64,000 nt of DNA from Agarophyton chilense (Eukaryota > Rhodophyta > Florideophyceae > Gracilariales > Gracilariaceae), in contig JARGXX010000099.1 of assembly GCA_030374765.1 (NCBI GenBank), positions 1,302,001-1,366,000 on the forward strand, written 5' to 3'. Positions within the stretch are counted from its first letter, which is position 1; each line of letters begins with the position of its first letter. The notes beneath the pieces are model-generated. The model saw only the letters and a program-made list of their open reading frames with translations. It was not told the DNA's origin and made no database searches. Made by a program: the position numbers and the translations under genes. Shown here piece after piece: positions 52,656 to 63,801 of the stretch.

Positions 52656-53838
52656 AAAAGCGGCTCTTTCGGCGGCGGCAGGAGCATTTATGACCACGTT
52701 AAGCGTCCTTGTGACGATAAGAAAACGTCCGAGACGCCCAAGAAGGTCACATAAACTGGCTCAGCACAAACGTCAGGGACTGCTGCACCCCAATAATGAA
52801 GGCGATGAAACACCACGGCAACGACTTTTGCACCTTGGTACAGACCGTGAAGTCATTGTCACTACCCACTTCACACGACAAGTTGTCTTTTAGACATTAC
52901 TGCCGCTTTTCGTCTCCACTCGTTCAACATGCAACTACGGGAGCCCTTACAGAACCAGCAATACTACGAAGGGACCAAAACCAATCATGAAATCCGTAGA
53001 TTTGCATGGACTTACGCTATACTATCTGAAAACCAGCTGCAATATGTATCAGCTGGGTCCCTTTTTTGGTTTAGTCCCATCGTCAATGAGTGTTTGGCTT
53101 GATTACTCACCTGATGTTCTACTGAAAGCGATAAATCAGGATCAAGCTCCACTTTATGAAATCCGATGGCCTTCTGTAGAAGAAAAAAAAGCCTCTGCTG
53201 CACTTCTGGAAGACAATCGTCATTTCGGACCGCTGCTGAAGGGCATGTTTGGTCTTACGGATGATGGAAGGTTTAAATGCCAGAATTATGGAGATATAAA
53301 CTTCCAAAACGCGTACTATGAAGGCTATACACAACAAGAAGAAGTCACAAATTTGTTTGTCTTCAACTTCTTTGGGGAGAAAATTAATGCCGCTATTAAC
53401 TTCCCGGGCAGTTGGCATGACACAAGGCTTGCCGGTGTTTCTGGTTTGTACTATCCGAAGCTATCCAACGAAATGACTCCCGCAGGAATGGCTATATTGA
53501 GAGACTTTTCGTTTGTTAACAATACCTTATGTACGGATGGAAGGATTTTGCGTGCGCGCAAAGCAAATGAAATGAGCGAAATACCGGAGTCGGTAAAACT
53601 TGCGGTTGTAGACCTAATTATGCAACGCGTAATGCCGAGTGAGAGAAAGAGCGCAGAGTGGGGAATCCGAGCTATAAAAGGCCCGTTTCAACGCCTTAAG
53701 ACAACACTCACATCCAACTCAATGAGGCGCAGAATCGTCATAGAACTCGCCGTGCGTTTATTGAACTGTCGCACACTTCTAATGGGGCGCAATCAAATCT
53801 TGTCCACCTACGGTGCTGCTTTCGAATCATCTTAAGTG
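52639..53838 (+). pseudogene. PIF/Harbinger-type transposase (DDE_Tnp_4), frameshifted
   Basis: The C-terminal 282 codons (52987-53835) are intact and carry the DDE_Tnp_4 nuclease: DLHGLTLYYLKTSCNMYQLG, a first-Asp block GLTDDGRFKCQNYG, a second-Asp block INFPGSWHDTRLAG, and the Glu block SERKSAEWGIRAIKGPFQRL. The preceding part of the family (an FRHYCRFSSP helix and ALTEPAILRRDQN) sits in a different frame at about 52865-52978, so a frameshift or tiny intron lies at about 52975-52987. A further basic N-terminal stretch (RKRPRRPRR) is in the first frame again from 52639. Terminal inverted repeats were not found. Harbinger elements also need a Myb-like partner protein; none is visible nearby. 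Confidence 0.75.
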
Positions 53839-54754
53839 CGGGTCCTGCCCGAGAAGTAAATTCCGCGAATGCGAGCAGGCGAGCTTTACGTGCACTTAGT
53901 CTCGCATGGTAGGGCCCGTGCGAGCGGAAACGCTAGGAAGTAGAGAACCGCTCTGGTTGTTCTTGTTACTGCAGATTCACGCTCGAGCCCCAGCCGGATA
54001 TCTTTGCCACAAGCTGCTGGAGAACCGATTTTATCCCAGAAACCATAGCTTGTGTGTCATGCATGTGTAGGACGACGCTTGTAGCGGAGACACCACGAAG
54101 ATGTTCGGAATCTTCCTCTCTTGAGAGACACGCCTCAGGCGGAGGAGACGCGTCCCAGCGGAGCACAGAAACAGAGCTACTCTGGAAAGGCACGACGAAG
54201 TCGGGTGTAAGACCGAGGCCACTCCGGCGGGATATACTTACAGTGTTTAGGTGAGCACGGCACAGTCCGGGGTGTGACCAACCGTAGGCGGAGCGGTACC
54301 ACGGCGATTGTCGGAAAAGGAGCGAGGAAACACTCGTATGAGGTGGACGAGCGAGGTGAGTGAGGCGGCCACTCACGAGAGCCAAAACGGAGAACAAGAT
54401 AAAAACGGGGGCGAAACCCTATACAGGGGCGAAACCCTATACAGGGGCGAGACTACGACAAGTGTCTGCAATTAAATATGAACCCACGGTGGTGGTAGCA
54501 CTCTGGTCGACAAAGGGGTGGATGAACTAATGTGCGACGGGCGCTCACGCAGTATGCGGTGAAGACGCGCCGAAGGCGAAGAGTTCAGAGCCAAGACTCC
54601 CTCCTTTTTCTCCCAAGAGGGTGTTTACTGGGGAGCAGTGCTCAACCCCCCTAGTAGTGGGGCGCGCAGCCCCTGACAGTGGGCGCGCGCCCGAAAAATA
54701 GACACTAAACAGCGATAGCGTAGCTAAATAAATACTAAAAAATACTAAATTATA
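53839..54754. other. Probable degenerate retroelement or LTR sequence
   Basis: No gene is supported; a 143-codon minus-strand frame at 53966-54397 lacks domains. It includes an 18-bp tandem repeat (54409-54450), a GAACCCACGGTGG string at 54480-54492 that recurs near the Ty3 element at 57241, a GC palindromic stretch (GGGCGCGCGCCC at 54683) and an A-rich end. Confidence 0.35.
54409..54450. repeat. 18-bp short tandem repeat
   Basis: Two full copies and a partial third copy of GGCGAAACCCTATACAGG. Confidence 0.8.
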
Positions 54755-55777
54755 CTAACGATTAGGTAAAATCCGGGCCACGTTTGGAACGTCTCGCACT
54801 CGAGCGTCGGCATCCGTGCAGTCTACGTGTTCCACCAGTGTGTACTTCCGGTCTTTACCGGCCGTCAGCACGCAATAGCGGTATTGTTTGTCATAGCCCA
54901 AGCTAGTCCTCAAGCTAGCGAACTCTCTAAGTCCTGCGGAGAAACCCCCTTGAAGGGCATTGTCCTTCAGCATGCTCTGATTAACTTCATCCTTTAACTC
55001 TTTAACCTCCTGCTTCAAAGCGTTTGCATTCAGGTATTCTTGTGTAGCTGTTGGGGCTTCAAAATCATTCCCAGAGTGCATTGTGTTCGCGTTCTTACCA
55101 ATAAACCCGGCCATTTACTCCACGTTCTCCACCAACACCTCTTCTGTCTTTCCCCTCTTGGATGGCAGCCCTCCTACGCCAACTGCACGCCTCTTCACCC
55201 TTCCTCCGATAGTGTCATTATCCTGGCTCTTCTTCTGACCTTCTGTGATAGAATTCTCCCCCACATCCACGGCATCAGGCTCTTTGTCATCAACCAAAAC
55301 GATTGCGGAAATCTTCCCTTGAATTTCACGACCAATATTTTTGGCACGTCGTACGTCCGGCGGACAAGAAGGATAGCCTGTCTTTTTCTTCGCGTTGCAC
55401 AGCTTGTCAAATTTGTTCTTCAGCGAGTCTTGGTCTCGAATCGATCGGGCGTTTGCAATGCTTCACTGCGAAAATTCGGTAGCCACCAATGCCCACAAGT
55501 TAGAACCGAATGGTTCTACTTTTTCGACGATGTCGAGCAAGGATGTGATATCATCTCTATAATAATTGGGTTCGCCTGAACGTCCTTTGCCCCCTTTATT
55601 ACGGGACTGTTTGCCGTTCGCTGCAGGCAATGGAGTAGGTTTAGGTGCTGCGGATGCATTAGTTGAAGGTGTAGAAACAGGAGCAGCAGGTGGGGCGGGA
55701 GCAGTTTGTGGAGCGGCGAGAGCAAGCGCAACGGTACGGGAAGGGGAGACAGTGACGGAAGCGGTCGTTGAGCTCAT
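54755..55777 (-). pseudogene. DUF6818-like transposon-associated protein with two in-frame stops
   Basis: One reading frame of 341 codons interrupted by TGA (55463-55465) and TAA (55115-55117), with no frame change. After an Ala/Pro-rich leader comes a short Myb/SANT-like start (YYRDDITSLLDIVEKVEPFG) and, beyond the first stop, RDQDSLKNKFDKLCNAKKKT and the CPPDVRRAKNIGREIQ block. These resemble DUF6818-type proteins that are multiplied in mobile-element-rich genomes of oomycetes, fungi and red algae. Past the second stop, directly abutting an ATG, is a coiled-coil segment (ALKQEVKELKDEVNQSML). The intact frame between and beyond the stops means recent decay, or less likely stop readthrough or three separate products. 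Confidence 0.6.
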
Positions 55778-57240
55778 AGTGGGTGAAGGTCTGAGTTCTA
55801 TCGAGAGCGATGTGAAGGAGATTCATGGGCTTTGGAATGTAATTTGCAGCTTTGTGCACCCGGGTTTCGGTCTACTCCTTGGCGCCAATATTTGGCTTTC
55901 TGTTTGGCTTTCTGGTGTACTATGGGATTTCTGAACAGCGCCAAATCTTTGGCGCTTTGGTGGTTTGATTATTTCTGCATTCACCCAATGTGACCTGGTA
56001 GTGGGATCTTTCCTACGACCTCTTTCATACTCTATTTGCAACTTCTATGTTGGATTGAATTTACTTTAATCTGTCTTATCATGGCCATTGGGTCTTTTTA
56101 CACGGCGCCCGTCGCAGTTCCACTGTTCGCGACTTACAGTTAGTAGGTGTAGTTTTGTTGTGTTTTCCGCGCCGATCTGGGAAGGCGGGGTAAGGGGAAC
56201 GGAAGTAAACGCCAGACCGCAAGGTCATGTTCTCTTCTACGCGACTACGTCGCTGCGTCGTCTCTCCTATCTTCTTCGCATTTATTATTCGATGGTCACG
56301 TCAGGCTCGTTCCCAGTTGTGGCCTAGATTGCAGTCCGCCTGACGCGCCTGCATAGTGTCCAGCGACAACCTCCAACGACCAAATATTACACACGTGTGT
56401 ATGGTGTAGTATGATCTGGCGGGAATTGGAAGAGAGTGTATGATTTTCGACCGATTGTTCAAAACCTTGCACAACTGACCGCCCCTTTGTGAAGGAGCGA
56501 TGAAAACTGTTGAGCCCTGTAAGCTGCCGGGCCCCGGAGGATCTTGCAGGTGACACGTGTACGGGTCTACCTCAGGTGGACTCATGTAGATTAATTTTTT
56601 GTTTTAATTAGTGTAATAGATTAGCAGTATAGTTCTAGGGAGATCTCAGCGCCTCGCCAGTACTACTTACTTGGCTCGAGTGACGCTTCTCCCTTAGAGT
56701 ACGGTAGGCACCGTTAGGATACTAAATAACACCCTTTGGTATATTAGTTTCACCCTTTGGTCTTCAAGCCATCTTTTCCGTAGCTTCAACCTGTAGGACT
56801 ACGCAGTAAACGCCAGCCCATTGCACAAAGTACTCTGGGAGTGCCGCCAGCAAGGATTCGAACCTTGGGACCCGCTCTACCACTCTACCACCGGTCCAGA
56901 CCCGTACGTTGACCCATCCGTCATTGCATTACATTTTAGTCTCCCGACTTAAAAACCTTTAGAATAATTGAACGAACCACTAGAATGAAGAATTATCCGG
57001 ATTCTGACCTTTGGTTTAATTCCCAAATAAACCAAAAGTACAGAAGCAACCGCCATTATGCATGCAGGAAACACACCCAACCGACCCGACCATAGGACTC
57101 CTACGGCAGGACAGAAGGCCACTACAATGCCGGCGATATTGCCTGACCACCAGGATAATACCGCTAGCGACCGCAAGAGCACAAGGAGCCAGCCGCAGGA
57201 AGTACTGACCCCACTGGATAACCCTGAAAGGATTCCCCGA
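55778..57240. other. Mobile-element-associated spacer
   Basis: No gene is supported. It contains the tRNA-like relic at 56834-56900 and presumably the 5' LTR of the Ty3 element, whose left border I could not place because the matching 3' LTR is not complete in the window. Confidence 0.35.
56834..56900 (-). other. tRNA-like relic
   Basis: On the minus strand there is a perfect T-arm (CAAGG-TTCGAAT-CCTTG) that contains a B-box, and an A-box-like TGGTAGAGTGG. Five bases at each end can pair (TCTGG / CCAGA). The anticodon arm is missing and the A-to-B distance is too short for a functional tRNA. It may be a tRNA pseudogene, a SINE head, or a captured primer-tRNA fragment of a retroelement. Confidence 0.35.
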
Positions 57241-57837
57241 GAACCCACGGTGGCAGCGCTTTTACGAAAATGACTCAACAGGGCCACCTCTAAGCCAGGG
57301 ACACCTCAAGGAAAAACCTCCCCAGACCGAAGGAATTCGAGAAAACCTGCCCGCAGGTCTTGCTGACCTTCTTTGCCCCCGTTTTCGTGAGCTCTGCTCA
57401 ACCCACGTGGATTCCATTATGAACGTGTGACTCGCTACGGCAATCGGTGACCATACGGATTTTCTGATCGCGCGAATCGTACCTAAGGTATTGGAATCTG
57501 ACTTATTCATAGAGTCCCTCCTACAGGCCAATCAAGGAGCTGTCACCCGCCAGGAAGGCAATTTTATCCCTAGGACCACACCACCACAAAATAAGCATCT
57601 GGTCTTCATATAGCAACGCCCTACCGAACCCCCAAGAGCGGCGGAATTATCCGCCCCTGGCCGGGAATACCATCAGGAAACCCCATGGTGGAACAATCTA
57701 GGAGCAGAGGAGAAGCTCCACTTCTAGATGAGAGACAGGTTGTCCATCAGGAAAATCCAAGGGAGAGGCAAGCGAGGAGCAGAAAAGAAACTCCGCGTCT
57801 AGAAGAGGGACCGCTTGCCCCACCCGACGGATTATAA

Positions 57838-59238
57838 GAGGTACAGCGACCTCAGGGCTCTATCGTATCTGAACGAGAGATTGATTTTTTAGGTCTTTAC
57901 TCCGCTGGAAAGAAAAGAAGTAACCGCAGGAGAAAAAAGAAAGGAAGTAGCAAAAGAAGCGACTATTCGGACACGAGTGATTCCGAATCGGCCTCAACCA
58001 AAACGACCGACTCGGAAGTGGATGAGGCTGCCGTTCGAAGCCTCAGACCACTGACAACAACCAACGAACTTTTTCTTAAGGTTCTAGACTACCGGAAGTT
58101 CTGGCTGGCCGACAGGTCCCCGAAATATTCTGGTTCGGTGGCTCGAAGAGTCGCCAAATGGGCCAAACGGATGCAACTAACCATTACGGACAAGTTCTCG
58201 GGTTCCGATCCCATTGCTGTCCTTAGGTTTCTCAGTTTGTTCTGTACGGACTGCAACCAGAACGGTGTCCAAGAGGGCGCCGCTCTGTACCTTTTCCAAT
58301 TCTTCCTTACAGGAAAGGCGCGTGACCGAGTGGTTTCGAAGATATCTGGCACAACTGACCTCGTGGATGCTCAAGACTGTGAGCTCATCAGGTCATACCC
58401 TCAGGTTTTTCATTACCTCTTGGAAACTTACGCCACGGATGACGTTATAATGGATGCCCACCAGGGAGTAATATCCTTTAGGCAGAGCTCCAACCCGACC
58501 GAATCGGCTTTTGCAGACGACCTATGGAAGAAGGCTTACCGATGTAGAAACTTGTTCTCCCAAGGACGGCTCAAACGTCATTCCATCACGGGATTACTCC
58601 CTGCTATTCGGACACACGTGCGCAATTACCACACGGAAAACCCGTAATGCTCCTTCCCAAGGCTCGTTACTTATGCCGAAGGTTAATGTAAACCCTACAG
58701 GATTTCCAGTTGGAATGCTGACTTATCCAGAGGACACGCAACCCTATTGCGTAAACTCAACCAAGCCCATTTGGTTAGCTCCACGGAATTGGACATGGAA
58801 TCATCACTCCATTATGCCGACTCTGGAGATGTCCTCGCCGTCAATTTCAGTGCTCCTCCATTTAGGCCCCCATCATATACCTCACAGGGAACTACAGCAA
58901 CCACTGGACACCCCACACGCAAGTATTCTCACTTTCCGCCCCGCAAGGACGTTTTTGTTCGCTCCCCATGGGCTTGCTTCCTCTACCTTTCAGTGACTCA
59001 ACATTGTGACTGTACGAGTTGTCTGCCTGAGGACACACGTAAAACCCTCCTAGCCCTTAGGGAAGGGAAGTACCGGGTGCGGAGATCCGAAAGATTGTAT
59101 AACAGGGCACAGAAACGAACCATAAGGACCCCTGGAAGCTCACAGTATGCCACGCCTCCGGATACTCCGACAAAAGCCCCACCGGTCCTTCCCATTGTAG
59201 ATCCTACTGACGACCCCGTGAAAGAACGCTATGAGTAG
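57838..59238 (+). pseudogene. Ty3 chromovirus gag region
   Basis: One frame without ATG. A Lys/Arg/Ser-rich start (57870-58010) is followed by a capsid-like helical region with LRFLSLFCTDCNQNGVQEGA, ALYLFQFFLTGKARDRV and the SNPTESAFADDLWKKAYRC part typical of retrotransposon gag. It is interrupted by TAA at 58645-58647 and 58684-58686, then continues in the same frame to 59238 with a Cys-rich HCDCTSC patch, perhaps a remnant nucleocapsid motif. Pol follows in another frame, so a gag-pol frameshift is likely. Confidence 0.7.
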
Positions 59239-59321
59239 GAAGAAACAGAAACCCCATCGGGAAACTCCTAGAAGGACGACTCGAGGCAAATCCTCCCTAT
59301 TTAAGCCCCTGCCTCAACAAA

Positions 59322-61066
59322 TTGGACGGTCATGAGCCAAAGAGCTCCTCACCTCCCAATACGAACCACCCACAATGGACCACTCAGGATGAACCACAAT
59401 TGGAACCCAGTAACGGCCCTATCTATATATTCAGGAAAGAGAACTATAAAGGGCGAGTAACCGTAGGACTTCGTTTCAACAACTCTCGAGTGATCACGGC
59501 TGTATTGGACACAGGCGCTTGTCTAAATTTGGTCCATCCTAAACTGCTCCCACTGGGGTGGAAAGATTTCGTTCAGGCAAGGAAGACCCCAAGGATTGCA
59601 GATGCATCCCGTAGACCAATGGACATTAAAGAGATAGTACCACTCTACCTTCGGATAGGACATTTAAAAGTCCGCACGTGGTTCCTTGTATGTTCTAACT
59701 TGGGTGCTGAGGCAATCCTAGAGACCTTTTTTATCGACCGATACATTAATGCCATTTATCCAGGCCTTAGGAAAGTTGCGTTCTACCGCGCACCTTCCAT
59801 TTCCATAACTGGTTCCGCCCCAGGGCCAGAAGCGACCCGCAAACGAGCGGTTGTCTCCGAAAACAGGAAGTCCAATAAGGTTCGCCTGTCAAAGGCCATA
59901 ACGATACCCTCGATGAACCAAATCGCTCTATCGGTCCATTCCCAGTCTTCAGGTGTTGTAACGATTCAGGACCACCCGAAAACGGTTCTGAAGCAGCTTA
60001 CCTTGATGGACTATGGAGTAATGGACATACACCCCAACAGGTCCTTTTTGGTCACAATCAGCCACTTCCGAGATAAACCAGTGCGGTTACCTAATGATAC
60101 AGTGATTGGTATCACTCTATCCGCACCCGTGGCCATTATGGGGGCCCAAATGGATAACCTTGCGACGCCAACTCCCGACGAGGACGTCGACTGTTGGGAC
60201 GGGACGATCGCCATCTGTGAAGAATTCGAACACTATAAGCCCCAGGTACTTGATCTCCTCAGAGAATACCAGGCCATGTAGTCAGATAGATTGGGCACAA
60301 CCAGAGCCACTACACACCGCATTGACCTTCAGGATGATGCTAGACCACAGTTCCAGCACCCGTACCATACCGGCCTTAAAGATAGGGAAATTTTCGCCGA
60401 CCAGATGTACAAGATGCGCAAAGCTAAAGTCATAGAGCCGGCGCCTTCAAACCAATCCGAATGGGCAAGTCCCATTGTCCTCTTGGAGAAGAAAGATGGC
60501 TCCGCCAGGTTCTGTGTCGACTACAGGAAGCTGAACGCAGTAACCAAGAGGGACTCATACCCGATACCCCGCATGGACGACTGTCTGGATTCCTTAGGCG
60601 AAGCTGTCGTATTTAAGACACTGGACGCTAACTCGGGATATTGGAAAATCCCTTTGGCCGAAGACGCGAGAGCGCTGATAACCCTTACCACCCATGAAGG
60701 TCTATTCAGATTTACTCGTCTGCCCTTTGGTTTGAAGAATGCTCCAGCCACTTTCCAACGGGTAATGGTGGCCATTATACTGTCCAGAGTCAAATTGAAG
60801 ATCGCTTTGGTCTAATTGGATGACGTTATAATCTTCTCACGGACCGTAAAGGAACACTTTCACCACGTGAAGGAGGTGCTAACAATCCTAGAGACGCTAG
60901 AGTAACACTGAAACTCCACAAATGCGCTTTCTTCCAGGCCTTAGTGAACTATCTTGGTCACGTCGTCCTCCCAGGAAAGCTAAAGGTGCCCACACGGACC
61001 ACAAATGCGATTCGCCATGCTAAGCCTCCTAAAACCCACACGGAACTGTGGTCCTTCGTGTGCTTG
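59322..61066 (+). pseudogene. Ty3 chromovirus protease and reverse transcriptase
   Basis: The aspartic protease motif VLDTGACLNLV is at about 59500-59533. TAG at 60279-60281 falls where family members have a Trp, just before LGTTRATTHRIDL. RT motifs follow: SPIVLLEKKDGSARFCVDYR, LDANSGYWKIPL and FTRLPFGLKNAPATFQRVM. TAA at 60813-60815 replaces the Tyr of the YxDD catalytic box (LDDVIIFSRT continues in frame). A 1-2 bp indel at about 60895 shifts the frame before LKLHKCAFFQALVNYLGHVV. The gene then runs to a TGA at 61067-61069. Confidence 0.85.
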
Positions 61067-61069
61067 TGA

Positions 61070-62767
61070 AACGTCTACCGACGGATCTCCCAAGGGTTTT
61101 CCAAGATCTCGGCCTCTCTCAACGCGATGCTGAAGAAGGGAACGCCTTCGGAGTTCGAAGCCCTTACGGACGACCAGAACGAAGCATTTCAGACCCTAAA
61201 GGACAAATTGCTGAACCCACCCATATTGGCTTTACCAAAGCCCAAGAGACCTTTCGTCCTGGACACAGATGCCTCTGATGTCCAAGTGGGTTGTGCACTG
61301 CTACAGGAACAGGAGTCACCGAAGGACTATCGAGCTTTTGGTTACTGGAGCAGAACGCTTACCAGCGCGGAGCGAAACTACAGTACGACCGAAAAGGAAT
61401 GTCTATCTATCTTATGGTCCGTATTCACACTCCGTCCGTACCTAGAGGGAACGAGTTTTACCATTAGGACAGGACATTCACTCTGTTGGCTACTAAATAG
61501 GACCGATGCATCGATTCGCCTCGCTAAGTGGCGCCTCAGGCTGTCAGAATATGACTACGAGATAACCTATAGGCCAGTCATCAAGCACCAGGCAGCAGAT
61601 GCTCTGTCGCGAATCATTACCAACGGAACTGATGACACTCCATTGGACGACCTAATTACTACCCCCTCTACAGGCGATGGACCTCAGCACTATACGGAAA
61701 CAGATGAACTTATGGGTAAGGTGCAATCAGAGGATTCTGAGGTAAAGAAGAACGAAGTATACCTATTGGACTGGGAGACAGCACCGCCCAATTTGGCACC
61801 ACCTCAGGCTAATGCGATAGCCCCGGAAGAAAAAAAACTCCTCCCTATAACTATTGAGGAACTCCTACAGGCTCAGATCGAGGACGAGTACTGCAAGGAA
61901 ACAGCCCAATCGGTAGGAACCCCAGGATGCCTGTTCCACTATGACCGATTTGGACTACTATGTCGCCCCTCACCGCTGGATGGCGCACTCCAACGGGTTA
62001 TACCAACTTCGTTGAGGGCGCGATTTCTATACCTCGCCCATTTCCCCCGCTTGTCTGGTCATCCTGGAGGCCGACAAATGTACCAGACACTAAGGAAGTT
62101 CTTCTACTGGCCATTAATGGCGCAGGACCTATGGAAAACCGCATGGAAATGGGCATCGTGCGCACAGATTCGAGGGTCTCGCGCCAACCATGAGGCCAAA
62201 CTGAAGCTCTTCCCCGCCGCAGGTCCAACGGAATTTGTCGCAATGGATGTACTTAGGCCTTTGCCTAAGTCGTTCCATGGTAAACGGTTTGTCTTGGTTA
62301 AAACCGATACGTTTACCAAACTTACCCGAGCCCTGTCCCTAGGAAAGACAACGGCCACGGATTTCGCCGCGGCCTTCTTGTCTTACTGGTTATATCCATA
62401 TGGCAATCTACTGTACCTCCTTACAGATAAGGGTAGCCGGTTTGTGTCCAAATTCTTCTCGCATGTCTGTGCTACCTCAGGTATCAAACATGTGACCACC
62501 ACAGCGTACCACCCGCAAACCAATGGCCAAGCCAAACGCTTCAACTGCACTCTTCAGCACCGGTTGGCGCACTTCATTTCGGAGCACCAATTGGACTGTG
62601 ACGAAGACGTTGAGCCACTGGCTTATGCCTACAACACGCAGGTGCACGCTTTCACGGGGACAACGCCTTTCGAATTAACTCTAACGAGAGCACCATTGCC
62701 GATAGCTGTTGACATTCGGGAATCTATCACACCCCACGACATAAAGGAGGGGATGACTCCTACCTAG
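61070..62767 (+). pseudogene. Ty3 chromovirus RNase H and integrase
   Basis: RNase H: DTDASDVQVGCALLQEQ, YSTTEKECLSILWSV and IKHQAADALSRI. Integrase zinc-binding domain: AHFPRLSGHPGG and a WASCAQIR motif in which the first zinc Cys is Trp (62150-62152). Catalytic core: MDVLRPLPKSFHGKRFVLVK (first Asp), LLTDKGSRFVSKF (second Asp) and AYHPQTNGQAKRFN, where the catalytic Glu is Lys (62534-62536). The frame ends at TAG 62765-62767 but the same frame continues afterwards. The integrase is predicted to be inactive. Confidence 0.9.
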
Positions 62768-63619
62768 GCGAAGTGCTACTCGCGCTGACGCACTGATCGC
62801 ATTCTCCAATCGGCCAGAACTGTAATAACCAAAGTCCAACGGCGCTACAAGTTCGATTTCGACAAATCCGTTAAAAACACACTGAGCTTTGGAAAAGAAT
62901 ATCTGGTTTACCTGGACCGGGCACCGAAGGACAGTGAGGAACTCGAGGACACTACGCGGAAGCTCTTATCCAGCTCTACGGGACAATACAAAGTCCTTAA
63001 GGCCGATGAACACACCATCACGTTGTTTATTGACGGCCTACAGGACACTGTGCTTATTGACCGCGTGACACGAGCTCTAAGATCCTCTGTAACACCAAAG
63101 TCCCATCCCCCTGGCCCAACGGAAGCACCACGACCTCAGGTCGACGCTCAAGCCTTCACACCACCTAAAGCAGTTCGCGAGGACTCCACTAGCCCCACGG
63201 ACACGATGGTCACTGCCAACTACTATGACCCATCGCTCCCAACCGACTCCGATGGAGTCGCCTTTCTGTACCACACTGTCCTTCCGGAGGATGAACATCA
63301 TCCGGAATATGTGATTGAGCGCATCATCTCCGCCGGTCTGGGAGAATATGGAACTATGCGCTATCGCGTCCGTTGGTTCGGCTACACACCTGACGAAGAT
63401 ACTTGGCAAGAGCCTCAAACCATTCCCGCTACTTTTATCGCCAGCTATTGGCGCAGAATCGGCCACTCGGATCGCGGCCTTCACGACGGGCCAGCCATTG
63501 GTCCGCACAATTCCAAACCGCCGCTAAAACCACCTCCCGACAGGACGGTTCGCCGGAGCACGACAGTTCGTCGTAGCTCCTGCATCAGGGAACAAATTCA
63601 GTCCTTCGGAGACACCTGA
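62768..63619 (+). pseudogene. Chromovirus integrase C-terminus with chromodomain
   Basis: In frame with the integrase but separated from it by TAG (62765-62767) and TGA (62795-62797). It contains a GPY/F-like module (GQYKVLKADEHTITLFIDGL, DRVTRAL) and, near 63304-63456, a chromodomain: EYVIERIISAGLGEY, YRVRWFGYTPDEDTWQEPQT and a C-terminal helix with SYWRR. Chromodomains of chromoviruses direct integration to marked chromatin. An Arg-rich tail follows. Confidence 0.8.
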
Positions 63620-63801
63620 GGAAAGCCTGAGACACTCTCAAGATTAAACGCCGTCCTGGGGCACGCACATTTGAGATACAAGAAAGACCTTGGGAAAGCA
63701 CAAACACTACTTTATTTAACTTATTCGAGTAACTGACACCTGCCTAACAGCCCTCGGTATGACCTCAAGGTTCGCGGAAGCGCTTCGAACACCAACAGGA
63801 C
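63620..63801. other. Region after the chromodomain, no gene seen
   Basis: It probably contains the 3' untranslated end of the element and the start of its right LTR. I could not define a polypurine tract with confidence. Confidence 0.3.

Larger units (their letters stand above)
57241..63640 (+). mobile_element. Decayed Ty3/gypsy chromovirus (LTR retrotransposon)
   Basis: Gag, protease, reverse transcriptase, RNase H, integrase and a C-terminal chromodomain occur in the Ty3/gypsy order, so it is a chromodomain-bearing chromovirus. A candidate primer-binding site begins with TGG at 57251 after GAACCCACGG. Coding continuity is broken by at least seven in-frame stops and a frameshift, and key integrase residues are changed, so this copy is not autonomous. 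LTR borders are not determined; the right LTR probably runs past the window. Confidence 0.85.

Noticed and set aside
53966..54397. 143-codon minus-strand frame
   Set aside because: No retroelement or host domain; it sits in a region with LTR-like features and short repeats.
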